Shown one piece after another: positions 40,360 to 50,720 of a stretch of 64,000 bases of DNA. Position 1 is the stretch's first letter; every line of letters starts with the position of its first letter. Position numbers and translations under genes: made by a program. The notes beneath the pieces were generated by a model. That model was not told the origin of the DNA and ran no database searches. It was given only the letters and a program-made list of their open reading frames with translations. Origin of the DNA: Gemmatales bacterium (lineage in GTDB: Bacteria > Planctomycetota > Planctomycetia > Gemmatales > Gemmataceae); NCBI GenBank assembly GCA_026004675.1, contig BPJP01000007.1:1-64000 (forward strand), in the 5' to 3' direction.

Positions 40360-43089
40360 CTACAGTTTCTCGACCCGTGCCGCGAGTTTCTTGTAATCTG
40401 CCTGGCCGCTCACCGGATCCCAGGCACGATGGCTGACGGCATTGACCAGCCAGCGGTTCTTCGTCGGATCGGCACTATCGGCGACAGACAGATTCCACGG
40501 ACTGAACAGGTAGCCTTCGGGAACCTCGCTCCTCGATGGCCGAAGCTCGCTTTGCAGACCGATGGTTACCCGGCATTCATAGCTGCCGCGGCGGGTAACG
40601 ATACGGACCGGATCACCATCTTTCAGGCCGAAGCGCTCGGCGTCCTTGGCGTGCATTTCGACATATTGTTCGGGAACGAGTTTTTGCGTCGTCGCCCCGC
40701 GAATCGTCTTGGCCGTGTGGAAATGCTCGTAGACAATGCCCAAGCCAAGCCAGAAGGGGTACTTGTCCTCTTTCTTATGATCGTCCAAGCCTTTGTTGCG
40801 GTCTTCATAAACCTCGAGATCGGGCAACTCAGGCGTAAGAGCGGCGTCGCGGGCCAAAACAAGCAAGTTTTTGCGTCCTTCTTTTTTGGCCTGTGCCAAT
40901 TCGTCGATCAGGAAAGGCCCTTCGCCCGGCCGGTCGCGATGGCCATATTCCATCAGCTTTGCGGTGATTTCCTTGACATTCGAGTAGTCCTGTTCGCAAA
41001 GCTTCATGCGGGCCTTGCCGTCCGGATGACGGAAGGCACCGTATGGTTTGCCGGCCCAGCCTTCCTGGCCGAGATAGCGACGCGGCGTCCCGCCAGCGCT
41101 GGCGATCTTGTAATTCGGCGCCGGCCATTGGATTCCCCGCAACGCGCGAATCTGATCGTACAAACCGGTGCCGTCGATCTTCTCCACCTCCAGCATGCCG
41201 GTCAGGTCGGCGTCGCTGCCTTTACTCGCCTTGACGATATCGCGAAAAACTTCCTCAGGATCGTAAAACATCAGGCCATTGCCCGATTTGATCTTCTTCT
41301 CGTAAGGAAAGATCTTGTCGGCATCGAGACCCAGTCGTTTGGCAAGTGCCTTTCCCTTGTCAATCGCCATATCCATGTCAGGCCGGCAATTGGGGGGCGG
41401 GTTATTGGCGCCGTCGCAGACATACACACGCCGTTCCGATTGGATGTAGGTCCCACCGTACCACTCCCCCCACGTGGCCGCCGGAAAGACAACGTCGGCA
41501 TAGAGCAAATTCGGCGCGTGCCGATAAATGTCCTGGACGACGCAAAAGAGCTTGGTCAATGCTGGGCGAACAAGCGTGTTCAAATCCGGCAAATGGATAT
41601 GTGTCGTATACATCCAGAACATCGCCAGCAAGTCGTCTTTGAGAGCGCGTTCCATCAAGCCGACGAGCATGCCTGGATTGGCCAGAACGGACGTTTGTTT
41701 GAGCCGGTCGCGCGGAATTCGCCAGGCGTCGGCAATGTGATTACGCCAGGCTTCATTCGTCAAAGGCTGATTGAACGGCAACCGACCAGTCAACCCTCCC
41801 ATCAGGCGTTCGCTCATGGCATTGGGCTGTCCGGTCTGGGAGTGGCTGCCGCAGCCAGGCCGACCGACGTTGCCGGTCAAAAGATGCAAGTTGATGATAC
41901 TGATCGTGTTGTGTTGGCCGTGCAGCATCTGGTTGTAGCCGATGCCCCAAAAACTGAGAACACCGCCGCGGCCACGGCGCCGGCCTTTTAGCGATGCTTC
42001 CGCCCAATACCGCGCCGCCTGCTTGATCTGCTCGACTGTCACCCGGCCGCGGTCGAACAATTTCAATCGCTCTACGACCTGTTCTGGCGAATATCGCTTC
42101 AAACCGGCAACATATTCTTTCCAGCCGTTGACGTTGTTGTTCAACCAGTCTTCGCTCATGCACGCTTCGCGATGGTCATTCCAAAGCACATGGCCGATCG
42201 CGTTGAGATAACTGATGTCGCCGTTCAAGGTGGCAAAGTGCAGGCTGTTGCGGGGATTGATGTCTTCCAAACCAATGACGGTTCCGGTACGGCGAGGGTC
42301 GGAAACGAGAGTCGGAATGCCGGTCTTTTGCTTGTGGTCGGCGACCCGCCAAAAGAGAATGGGGTGAGCCTCGCGGGCGTTGTGTCCCCAGAAGGTAATG
42401 AAATCCGCTTCTTCGATGTCTTCATAACTGGTTGGCGGTGCGTCGCTGCCGTAACTATGGAAATAACCGGTGACAGCCGAGGTCATGCACATGCGGGCAT
42501 TGGCTTCGATCGAATTACTGCCGATAACCCCCTTCATCAGAATGTTTTCGATCCACTGGGCTTCCATGGTCAGCTGGCCGCTGCCGTTGAGGCCGATGTA
42601 GTTCCCCCCTTTTTTCTTGACGATTTCGGCAATGCGGTCGGCGACCAGTTCTTCCGCTTCCTCGTAACTGACTTCGCGAAAGACGTCGTCGTCGAAGCGT
42701 CCTTTGGTTGTCGAAACGTGCCCGCGCAGCGGATCGCTCATATCTTTGCGAACCAGGACTTTTGTTAAACGATCCTTGTAAATCGGTTCATGGGCGTTCA
42801 AACCTTTGATGCACTGGATGCCTTTGTTGGTGGGGTGTTTCTTGTCGGGAACCATGCCGACGACTTTACCGTTTTCGACTTTGATGAGGGTGCCACAGCC
42901 GACGCCGCAATAGGGGCATGCCGCCTGGAGCAGTTTGATGCCCGCAGGCGTTTGACTGGGTGCGGCATTAAGAGCTTGCACAAACTCGGTGGGGAAACAC
43001 GACGTTGCCGCGACGCTGATTCCGGTTGTGCTAGCCATCTGCAAAAACTGGCGACGGTCGAAGTGTATTGGGCCTCGTTGTTTTGGCAT
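40360..43089 (-). CDS. napA: Periplasmic-type nitrate reductase catalytic subunit
   Basis: 909 residues. A Tat signal FDRRQFLQMASTTGISVAAT is followed by a [4Fe-4S] motif CPYCGVGCGTLIKVENGKVV with the fourth Cys in QCIKG (C58, C61, C65, C93). The Mo-bis-MGD ligand Cys lies in SIEANARMCMTSAVTGYFHS (C201). The C-terminus has the molydopterin-binding SPWNLSVADSADPTKNRWLV. It reduces nitrate to nitrite. ATG 43089 with AGAGG upstream is preferred to 43125. No napB, napC or napD is nearby, and length exceeds that of E. coli NapA (828 residues). Assimilatory-type molybdenum reductases are the main alternative. Confidence 0.88.
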   Translation of the reverse strand: MPKQRGPIHFDRRQFLQMASTTGISVAATSCFPTEFVQALNAAPSQTPAGIKLLQAACPYCGVGCGTLIKVENGKVVGMVPDKKHPTNKGIQCIKGLNAHEPIYKDRLTKVLVRKDMSDPLRGHVSTTKGRFDDDVFREVSYEEAEELVADRIAEIVKKKGGNYIGLNGSGQLTMEAQWIENILMKGVIGSNSIEANARMCMTSAVTGYFHSYGSDAPPTSYEDIEEADFITFWGHNAREAHPILFWRVADHKQKTGIPTLVSDPRRTGTVIGLEDINPRNSLHFATLNGDISYLNAIGHVLWNDHREACMSEDWLNNNVNGWKEYVAGLKRYSPEQVVERLKLFDRGRVTVEQIKQAARYWAEASLKGRRRGRGGVLSFWGIGYNQMLHGQHNTISIINLHLLTGNVGRPGCGSHSQTGQPNAMSERLMGGLTGRLPFNQPLTNEAWRNHIADAWRIPRDRLKQTSVLANPGMLVGLMERALKDDLLAMFWMYTTHIHLPDLNTLVRPALTKLFCVVQDIYRHAPNLLYADVVFPAATWGEWYGGTYIQSERRVYVCDGANNPPPNCRPDMDMAIDKGKALAKRLGLDADKIFPYEKKIKSGNGLMFYDPEEVFRDIVKASKGSDADLTGMLEVEKIDGTGLYDQIRALRGIQWPAPNYKIASAGGTPRRYLGQEGWAGKPYGAFRHPDGKARMKLCEQDYSNVKEITAKLMEYGHRDRPGEGPFLIDELAQAKKEGRKNLLVLARDAALTPELPDLEVYEDRNKGLDDHKKEDKYPFWLGLGIVYEHFHTAKTIRGATTQKLVPEQYVEMHAKDAERFGLKDGDPVRIVTRRGSYECRVTIGLQSELRPSRSEVPEGYLFSPWNLSVADSADPTKNRWLVNAVSHRAWDPVSGQADYKKLAARVEKL

Positions 43090-43328
43090 GTCAAACCTCT
43101 TGTGCTGATCAGTCGGAATCGACATCTCCGTTCATTCGCTACAGGTTTGCAAAGACTGTGCCGGATCGTGGCCTGTGTCTTTTTGTCGTCCGATACTTTC
43201 ACGTTTTGTTTAAAAAGCACGGAAACCGCGTCAGATCGCGGTTCAACGATGGTGTGAAACGGTCAAGACGGGATGCACGATCCAATTTTGAAAGCGGAAC
43301 CGCACAAGTGTGGTTCCAATCCGCACAG

Positions 43329-46106
43329 TTACTCTTTCAAGGAAGCGGCAAAAGGTTCGGTTCGCTTCAGAGGCCGGGTATCCGGACTCCATTGGCGGAT
43401 GAAGGCGACGATGTCATTGATCTGGCTTTGTGTAAGGTTGGCCAAACCGTGGCCGCCACGGGCGAAGGAACGCATGGCGGTCCCGCGCCGACCGCGGATG
43501 ATCGTCGCTTGCAGGTAGCCATCGGTCGCTGCCCGCAAAAAGCCGGCGTTGTTGAGTTCGGGCGCGAATCCGCCTTTTCCATTAGGACCATGGCAGCCAG
43601 CGCAAAAACTTCCGTACAGTTGCTTTCCCCGCTCGAGGTCGCCAGTGACGACAAACCGATGCGGAATCGGCGTTCGGTCTTCGGAACTACGGAGAAATGC
43701 GATCAGATCGTCGATTTGGTCTGCGCTTAATTCAACGATACCGGAACCACGATGAGCCATCGAGCGCATTTGTGTTCCTTCGCGGCCCAGGATGATGGTG
43801 GCGCGCAAGTATCCGTCCGACGCCGCGCGGAGGAAGTCGGGATTGCGAACTGCCGGTCCACTGGCCCCTTCGCCGTTGGGACCATGGCACGCCTGGCACG
43901 TGCGCTGGTAAAGTTCGGCCCCTCGCGGAGCGAAACCGATGCCGATGCGCTCGCCAGAGGCCGCATCCTGGCCTCGGAGATACCGAAGATAAGTGACGAT
44001 GTCGATGATTTGCGATTCGGACAAGCCCGCCGTGCCTTGCTGGCCACGCAAAAACGGCCTCATCGGAGTCCCCTTTCGGCCAAAACTAATCCAGTGAACC
44101 AGCGTTTCATTGGGGACGGTATCGAGAAAAACGGGGTTGGCGAGCTGCGGACCGATGGCGCCTTCGGCATTGGGCCCATGACAACTGGCGCAAAGTCCGT
44201 TGAAAAGCAGTCGGCCATTCTGCCAGTCACCCGTCACGTGCAACTTCTTCAATTCGTTGGGCGGTTCTTTTTGCCAGGTGCGAATGAAGGAAACCAGATC
44301 CGCAACGTCTTCGCTGCTGAGTTGCCGCCAAGCGGGCATCGCCGTGTCCGGTCGGCCACGCATGATCGTGTCGACCAGGAATTCGTCCGATACCACCGTC
44401 AACACGGATTGGTTGTTCAGCGACGGTCCGATCTTGCCTTCGCCGTTTTCGCCGTGGCAAACCGTGCAGCGGCTTCGATACAGGGTTCGACCCATCGTCG
44501 GCGACGGCTTGTACTCGGGACCATCGCCTTCGGTAGCCGCTGCGTCGTTCCTGTTCAGATAGGCCAAAGCCGTTTCCCGGTCGGACTGGAGCGGCTGCCA
44601 ACTGCGCAGAAACGCCAGCAAGTCGCTGAGTTCTCGGTTGCTGAATTGCCGCCATGCTGGCATGGCCGTGTTCGATCGGCCGTTGACGATGGTATGAGCC
44701 AGGAATTGATCACTGGCCACAGCCAGGAAGGTCGGCGAACGCAGCGAGACGCCGATCGCGCCTCCCTTGCCGTCCAGTCCGTGGCAGCCGGCGCAATTCA
44801 TGCGATACAGTGCTGCTCCGTAGCGTGCCTCGCCGTAACTGGCAGAGACGGTTTGGATATCGCTTTTGTAAGGCTCCCAGCGGCGAATGAAAGCCACCAA
44901 CAGATCGATTTCCGCATCAGAAAGTCCCTCTTTACGCCATGCTGGCATGCTGGTATTGGGGCGGCCATGGGCGATAATCTCGCGCAAGTAGGCATCGCTG
45001 GCAACAGCCAAGGTGTCGATGTTGCGCAATGATGGCGTGATCAATTCGCGCGGCCGATCGATCAGTTTGGCGGCTTCCGCATCTCGAACGATGGCGCTAA
45101 CTCCATCCTTGCCGTGGCACGCTGAGCAGTACATGCGATACAGCGTTTCGCCGCGGACCGGAGTCGGATCGGTAAAGGCAGGTTGAGGGGTATAGGACGT
45201 CGGCGCTGACTTCTTTTTCAAACTCAACATATAAGCTGTCAGGTCTCTGGCTTCGTCATCGGTCAATCCCATCTCGGGCATCAGGGTGTTGGGAATGACG
45301 GCCTGAGGCGACTTGAAGTGGGCGAACATCCAGTCTTCAACGGTCCGCTTGAAGTGTTTCGGAATGTTCTTGAAATCGAAATCGTGTACCGTCTTGTCGC
45401 CGACATGGGTGAGATCCGGTCCGATGATACCTCCTCGACCACGGTATTTGTGGCAACCCAAACATCCGTGTTCGACCACCAGCTGTTTGCCGCGGAAGAT
45501 GTTGTCGGCGCCCGGTAGCCGGGCATGGAGTTCCTGTTGCGAAATTTGCTCGATCGGTCTGACTTGTCCGTACAAATCGAGATAGCCCCCATAGAGATCG
45601 TTTTCGTAGTGGCAGCGACCGCAAGTAGTGTAGACCATCTTGCCGGACAAAAGGGGTTTGGGCCAGTGGGCCGCATTGTGGCCGTGCTCGTCAAGTACAA
45701 TGGCGTGCGCATCGAATTTCGTGGTCGCTCTTCCCTGTCCGTCGTGGCAAATGGTGCAGCCGAACTTTTCTGAAGGGTGATATTTCAGGAAATCTCCCGG
45801 ATGTGCCGTGAGCGGTTGTGCTTCGTCCCGGAACTTCGGATTGTCGATGCCGACATGGCAGGTCACGCAGCGATCCACGCGCCCCAGGCTCTCCAGGTAG
45901 ATTTGCCGGATTTCAACAGGGTAGGAAACAGGTTGGCGGCCTTCGGCGCGGGCCAATTCCGCGAGCTTTTTGCCGTAAGCGATTTGATAATCGCGCCATT
46001 CCGGTTCGAAGTTTTCTTCATAAGCGGCCAGTAGCAAGAATGTCAAGAACACGAGACTGCTGACCAACAGCACGATTTTCATTCGGCGAACGCGAAACGG
46101 CTCCAT
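43329..46106 (-). CDS. Decaheme c-type cytochrome with six tandem mono-heme domains
   Basis: 925 residues. One N-terminal membrane anchor (KIVLLVSSLVFLTFLLLAAY) precedes ten CxxCH haem sites: CVTCH 80, CTICH 117, CGRCH 162, CLGCH 215, then six repeats with CSACH 327, CAGCH 438, CTVCH 547, CASCH 639, CQACH 737 and CAGCH 835. The first three repeats have the axial Met in NTSMPAW-type motifs, the last three in GTxMR. The first four haems resemble bc1-associated cytochromes. Exported by Sec and anchored in the membrane, it probably passes electrons from the Rieske/cytochrome b unit. ATG 46106 has GGGAAAGG upstream. Confidence 0.92.
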   Translation of the reverse strand: MEPFRVRRMKIVLLVSSLVFLTFLLLAAYEENFEPEWRDYQIAYGKKLAELARAEGRQPVSYPVEIRQIYLESLGRVDRCVTCHVGIDNPKFRDEAQPLTAHPGDFLKYHPSEKFGCTICHDGQGRATTKFDAHAIVLDEHGHNAAHWPKPLLSGKMVYTTCGRCHYENDLYGGYLDLYGQVRPIEQISQQELHARLPGADNIFRGKQLVVEHGCLGCHKYRGRGGIIGPDLTHVGDKTVHDFDFKNIPKHFKRTVEDWMFAHFKSPQAVIPNTLMPEMGLTDDEARDLTAYMLSLKKKSAPTSYTPQPAFTDPTPVRGETLYRMYCSACHGKDGVSAIVRDAEAAKLIDRPRELITPSLRNIDTLAVASDAYLREIIAHGRPNTSMPAWRKEGLSDAEIDLLVAFIRRWEPYKSDIQTVSASYGEARYGAALYRMNCAGCHGLDGKGGAIGVSLRSPTFLAVASDQFLAHTIVNGRSNTAMPAWRQFSNRELSDLLAFLRSWQPLQSDRETALAYLNRNDAAATEGDGPEYKPSPTMGRTLYRSRCTVCHGENGEGKIGPSLNNQSVLTVVSDEFLVDTIMRGRPDTAMPAWRQLSSEDVADLVSFIRTWQKEPPNELKKLHVTGDWQNGRLLFNGLCASCHGPNAEGAIGPQLANPVFLDTVPNETLVHWISFGRKGTPMRPFLRGQQGTAGLSESQIIDIVTYLRYLRGQDAASGERIGIGFAPRGAELYQRTCQACHGPNGEGASGPAVRNPDFLRAASDGYLRATIILGREGTQMRSMAHRGSGIVELSADQIDDLIAFLRSSEDRTPIPHRFVVTGDLERGKQLYGSFCAGCHGPNGKGGFAPELNNAGFLRAATDGYLQATIIRGRRGTAMRSFARGGHGLANLTQSQINDIVAFIRQWSPDTRPLKRTEPFAASLKE

Positions 46107-46167
46107 CGCTGTGACCTTTCCCGTTTCTTTGTTTCGTAAACCAGCAGGAACAAACTTTCGGCCGCCC

Positions 46168-47749
46168 TCAATGCACGGGCCAATCACTCTGGGACCAGTA
46201 GAAATTCCAATTCGGACCGCGGTGTACCGAGGCGAAATAGGTAAGAATCACAAAAGCGACCAAAAAACAAGTGAACACAGCCAGCGCTCCCATTCGTGTG
46301 GAGTTCGTGTACTTCGTGATGAACAGGGACCAGGCCGCAAAAGCAACAACCATTACAGTGCCGGGATTAACAAAGGTGATGATGATTTGCGGGATGCGCG
46401 GATACCAATTGCGCAGCCAGCCGTATTGCACCGTGAAGATCAGCATGCTGATAACCACGACGGCGGCAAAAAACGCTGTTAACAACGTCACCCGCTTGCC
46501 GCGTCGGCCTCCGAACCAGACACCGACATCCTCCGGGTCTCGATCGAGATAGGGAACGAGCATCAAACCAAGAACCACGATGAAGGGGATGCCGACGCCG
46601 CCCATGAAGGCGGAGTAGCTGACCAGTTCCTGCAAGCCGAGAAAGTACCAAGGTGCTTTGGCAGGGTTTTCCGGCACAGCCGGATTCGCTTCTTCTTTCA
46701 GCGGAGCATCGAAGAAGTAACCCAATGCCAGCATGACGGCCAACGTCAGCATCGACAGAGCGGCAATCGAGTAAAGGACGTTGGGAAACGTAGGAATCGT
46801 GTTGGCCATGCTGCGGTCGACAGCCGGCGTCCGGCCTGGCACGATAGCCATCAAGCCGTAAGTCCGCGACGGTCTCGATTCGGGCGCATCCCCTTTGCCG
46901 TTCGACTGCGCGCATTCATCTGGAATCGCGTCCGCATCTGCAGGCCGAGTCAGCCCGCCATCTTTGCGAATACGCCAAAAGTGAACGGCCAGAAAAATCC
47001 CCATCAACAAAGGCAGCACCATGACGTGCAAAACATAAAAGCGGATCAAACCCTCCTGCCCGACCTGGTTGGCACCCAACAACAACCGTTTCTGAAAGCC
47101 GCCAATGTCGAACCACGCCGTGATACCCAGCGCATCGGTCAACTCGCGTGGCGACTGGGCAATTTCCGAGCCGATGGTCACCGCCCAGAAGGCGAGTTGA
47201 TCCCACGGAAGCAGATAGCCCGTGAAACTGAGACCGAGCGTCAACACAAAGAGAATCATGCCAACCACCCAGTTGAATTTGCGTTCCCCCTTGTAGGCAG
47301 CCGTGTAAAAGGCGCGGGCCATGTGCAGAATGACGCACACCACCATGCCGTGTGCTGCCCAGCGGTGTACGTTGCGGACAAACCGGCCTGTCGGCACGAT
47401 GAATTGGATCTCCTTCATCGAATCGTAGGCCTGATCCACGGACGGCTTGTAATAGACCATCAAGGGAATGCCGGTGGCAACCAGAAGCAAGAACAGCACG
47501 AGCGAAATGATTCCCAGGCCAAGTGTCGCACGGATGCGGAGAGAATAGCGATGAATCCGCGTCGGCAATAAATGCAGGAAGAGGTTGGAAAAGACCGCCT
47601 GCGAGCGCGTTCGATCCGACGTGGGTCGGCCGTGGCGGAATACCGAATCGCGAAAGTCCCGGGGGTACGTCGCGCAAGTTGCGAAAATAACGCTTCAAGG
47701 CACCGGGTTGGGCCGGCGCCGACGTTTGTCGATCGTTGTCTTTTGACAT
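46168..47749 (-). CDS. Cytochrome b of a Rieske/bc-type complex; +1 frameshift at 47623-47625
   Basis: Frame 1 begins MSKDNDRQTSAPAQPGALKR and runs to RPT; the main frame then carries the core, with HRWAAHGMVVCVILHMARAF, KFNWVVGMILFVLTLGLSFT (QP-site helix), RFYVLHVMVLPLLMGIFLAV with the second His pair, and PWYFLGLQELVSYS at the C-terminal b domain. Four conserved His ligate haems b. Removing one G of GGG 47623-47625 gives SDRTRSQAVFSNLFLHLLPT and a continuous 526-residue protein, so it is probably intact. It lies between Rieske and decaheme genes. An internal TTG at 47568 would give 466 residues but omits the family's N-terminus. Confidence 0.88.
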
Positions 47750-47767
47750 GGCAGCAGTCCCTCTTGG

Positions 47768-48250
47768 CTACACCTGCAAGCGAGTCTCCGCGCTGACTTC
47801 CGTTTCTTTATCCACTACAAGTTGTCCGTCGGGCGAAACCGTCAGCTGCAGATATGCCAGCGGTTTCGGTGCTGGTCCGCCGATGACGTTGCCCTGGGCA
47901 TCGAACCGGCTGCCGTGGCAGGGACAATGGAATCCCTCCTCGCTTCGAGCCACGATGCAACCCAGATGCGTGCACACGGCCGAGATCGCATACAGTCCCG
48001 CTTGATCGGCGAATACCCACAGACGATGCTCAGGCACCGCCGTCACGGGGACGCCGACGAATTGACCGAGCGGTCCGAGTTTGACCCGGCTATTGGATTC
48101 CGGGAACACCGAAGGCATGGGTAAACGCAAGGCCCCCAAGATCGCCACTCCCAAGGCCACGCACGCCGACCAGATCGACGCCAGCCCCAGCACATCACGC
48201 CGCGTGGGGGGTGTCTCAAAACGCGGACTCCTTTGCAAATCACTGCTCAT
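47768..48250 (-). CDS. Rieske [2Fe-2S] protein
   Basis: 160 residues: RRDVLGLASIWSACVALGVA is a Tat-type anchor, followed by the cluster ligands CTHLGCIVARSEEG and CPCHGSRFDAQGNVIGGPAP. Together with the downstream cytochrome b and cytochrome c it forms the core of a quinol-oxidising complex. Its ATG at 48250 overlaps the FAD enzyme stop as ATGA. The length and lack of a long extension match compact planctomycete Rieske proteins. Confidence 0.93.
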   Translation of the reverse strand: MSSDLQRSPRFETPPTRRDVLGLASIWSACVALGVAILGALRLPMPSVFPESNSRVKLGPLGQFVGVPVTAVPEHRLWVFADQAGLYAISAVCTHLGCIVARSEEGFHCPCHGSRFDAQGNVIGGPAPKPLAYLQLTVSPDGQLVVDKETEVSAETRLQV

Positions 48251-50144
48251 GGCTCGTCACTTTTCGCAATCCAGGTACACGAAATATGGGCGCGCTCCAT
48301 GGTGATGGCGCCCACCGGACATCGTTCCGCACACAACGCGCAACGAATACACTTGGCTTCGTCTTTGATGATCGCCGAAAACCCTGTCGGCTTGGCCTCG
48401 CCTGTTCGCTGCTCCAAAACACGCTGCAAATCCTCCCCACCTGCCAGCCTCTCAAGTGAAACCAGCTCCAGGCACAATTCCGGGCACACATCGGCACAAC
48501 CGCCGCAGAGAATGCACTTGTCCGAATCGAAAATCGTGTTGACGCCGCAATCGAGGCATCGGCACCCTTCTCTCACCGCTTCCTTTTCGCCATAACCCAG
48601 CTCAACGATCCTCTGCGGACTGGCACATCGTTTCTTGCGGACTGAGAACCGGAATCGGCGTACGCTTTAGTTTCTCGTAATCTTTCTCCCGTCTGTAGCC
48701 GACGATCTCGCTGTGAGTGACCTCCGCCTGCTCGACGAATTTGACACCTCTGAGAAACTCCGTCACCTTTCGCGCCACCTTCTTCCCGCTGGCGACGGCA
48801 TGAATCAGCAGTTTGGGGGCCATGGGGCAATATCCCCTGCCAGAAAAACATCCGGTGCTGTTGTTCGCAGCGTTTCAGGATCGACCTTGATCAGCCCTCG
48901 TTCATCCCGTTCGATGTCGTCGGCATCAACGAAAGACAAATCGGGACGCTGCCCAATCCCCCAAATGACAGTGTCCGCCCTTGATCGTCGTACGATCACT
49001 TTCATCGAATTGGGGAGCGAATTTCCCCCTCCTCATCGAAAACTCGAAGGCAGCGCTGAAAGACCACGCCGCGGACTCGTCCTTCGTCGTTGAGCAGAAT
49101 CTCGACAGGACCAAGTCGATGATGTCGAACGATGCCTTCTTCTTCTCCTTCGATAATTTCCTCATCGTCGGCTGGTAATTCTTCGAGGCTTTCCAGACTG
49201 CAAAGATGCACGGACGTGACGCCGGCTTGGCGCAGGGCCGTTCGCGAAATATCGATGCCCGTTTGCCGAACCACGGTCCGGGCGATGTCGTAGGCAACGT
49301 TTGCCGCCGCCAATCACAACGACGTCCCCCTTGAGATCGACGGGCCGACCCATGGGAGACATCGCGCAGGAATTCGACGCCGCCCCAAGACACCTTGCCC
49401 ATTCGCTCCGGGAATCGGCAAGGATCGTGATTTCTTCAACCCGATCGCGATGATCGTCGCCCGGTGCTGTTGGCGAATTTCGGCCAGCGTAATATCTTTG
49501 CCGACCTGAGTGTTGCAAATGAACTCGACGCCAAGCGAGCGAATGAACTCCACTTCCGCCTGGATCAAATCGCGAGGCAGCCGATACTGCGGGATGCCGA
49601 CAGCAAGCATGCCGGCAGGGACCGGTTCCATTTCGTACACGCGGGGCTTGAATCCCAGCAAGGCGAGGTCATGTGCCGCAGCCAAACCAGCCGGCCCCGA
49701 ACCGATGATTCGCAATCGGTTCGCCGTCTTTATTCTTCGCCCAATCCTGTTTTTCCAAGAATTGCACAAAGCTGGCCAGTTCCTCGCCGCGCGACGACTT
49801 CCGCCGAGTCGCATGGGAAAGGAGCCTCTTGATCAAATCAAACGGCGACTTCATTTCGCCGCCGCCGTGTTCGATGGCGAATCGCTTTAAAGCGCGGATC
49901 GAAATGGCTTCATCGACATCTTTGCGCCGGCACGATGCTTCACACGGAGCCCCACAAACCCGGCCACAAATCGACGCCAGCGGATTCGGGCCGCGGGCAA
50001 TCAAGTACGCATCTTCGAATCGGCCCTCGGCAATGGCGCGGACATAACCCCGTGCATCGGTGTGCACAGGGACATGCTTCCTGACATTTGATCTGCCGCA
50101 TCCAATATTCCGCGGTCGGAACTTCGACTCGGAAACTGCTGCAT
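48247..50144 (-). CDS. FAD/NAD(P)-dependent oxidoreductase with ferredoxin domains (GltD-like); about 11 homopolymer insertions
   Basis: The conceptual protein is 628 residues after removal of 11 single-base homopolymer insertions (50133, 50069, 49729, 49383, 49349, 49300, 49025, 48978, 48824, 48815, 48610 regions), which brings 1898 bp to exactly 629 codons. It has an N-terminal cysteine-rich domain (IKCQEACPVHTDARGY), the FAD site IIGSGPAGLAAAHDLALLGF, the NAD(P) site VVVIGGGNVAYDIART, the GltD-like closing GDIAHGPKLLIHAVASGKKV, and two [4Fe-4S] motifs, CILCGGCADVCP and CIRCALCAERCP. It likely feeds or accepts electrons from the Rieske/b complex. The raw sequence contains stops in every frame, but errors are the best explanation. 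Confidence 0.8.
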
Positions 50145-50412
50145 AGCGTCTTCCCTTCGCTCCAACATCGCTCGATCCCTCCCGCAAACGATGTGCCGAC
50201 CGATTGCCAGCCCGGTTTTTGTGCGACAAGCAATCAAAACGCAGAAGAATTCGTCAGCCACAACGTTGCTGCCACATGGTTTTCTTCACGCTCACCTGGC
50301 ATGCTGTGCGATCTGCGAAAACGGGTGTGCGGAATGGTGACAAACAGATCGGGCCACTCTGCGTCTGACCTGAATCCTGGCTCCCAGGCTCTGTCTCGGT
50401 AGGTCCGTAGCA

Positions 50413-50514
50413 ACCGTCAGTTGACGGTCCGCTCGTCGCGAAACACCGTTAGTTGACGGTCCACTCGTCACGCTGACGCCGTGATGCTCGCTGGAAACAC
50501 CGTCAGTTGACGGT
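50413..50514. repeat. Three copies of a palindromic 16-mer (ACCGTCAGTTGACGGT) in a 576-bp intergenic region
   Basis: Perfect copies lie at 50413-50428 and 50499-50514, and a one-mismatch copy (ACCGTTAGTTGACGGT) at 50445-50460. Each is a 7-bp inverted repeat with a 2-nt centre. Copies 2 and 3 are both preceded by GAAACACCG-type sequence. Spacings of 32 and 54 bp do not suggest CRISPR. The gap 50145-50720 holds no gene; it is the divergent promoter region of the FAD enzyme operon and the ATPase. A dimeric regulator or small repeat family is possible. Confidence 0.7.
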
Positions 50515-50720
50515 AAACCCGATAAACTAGTAAGGTAGTTGGCTATTTCCTCAACAATCCCGGCCGCGCCCTCGCGCGCACCAAAACGACCTTTGGAGCC
50601 CCGCCTCGACGGATGTTGCTTCGAACCGAAAACGCCCGAACTCAAACTGGCATTCGACTTGCACATCCGCGTTGTCGCGCATCCTGCTCAGCACAACCGG
50701 AAGCCCAGTAGGAGCCGGAA

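Noticed and set aside
50413-50514. Repeats considered as a short CRISPR array
   Set aside because: Copies are self-palindromic, spacings are 16 and 38 bp between repeats, and no cas genes are nearby.
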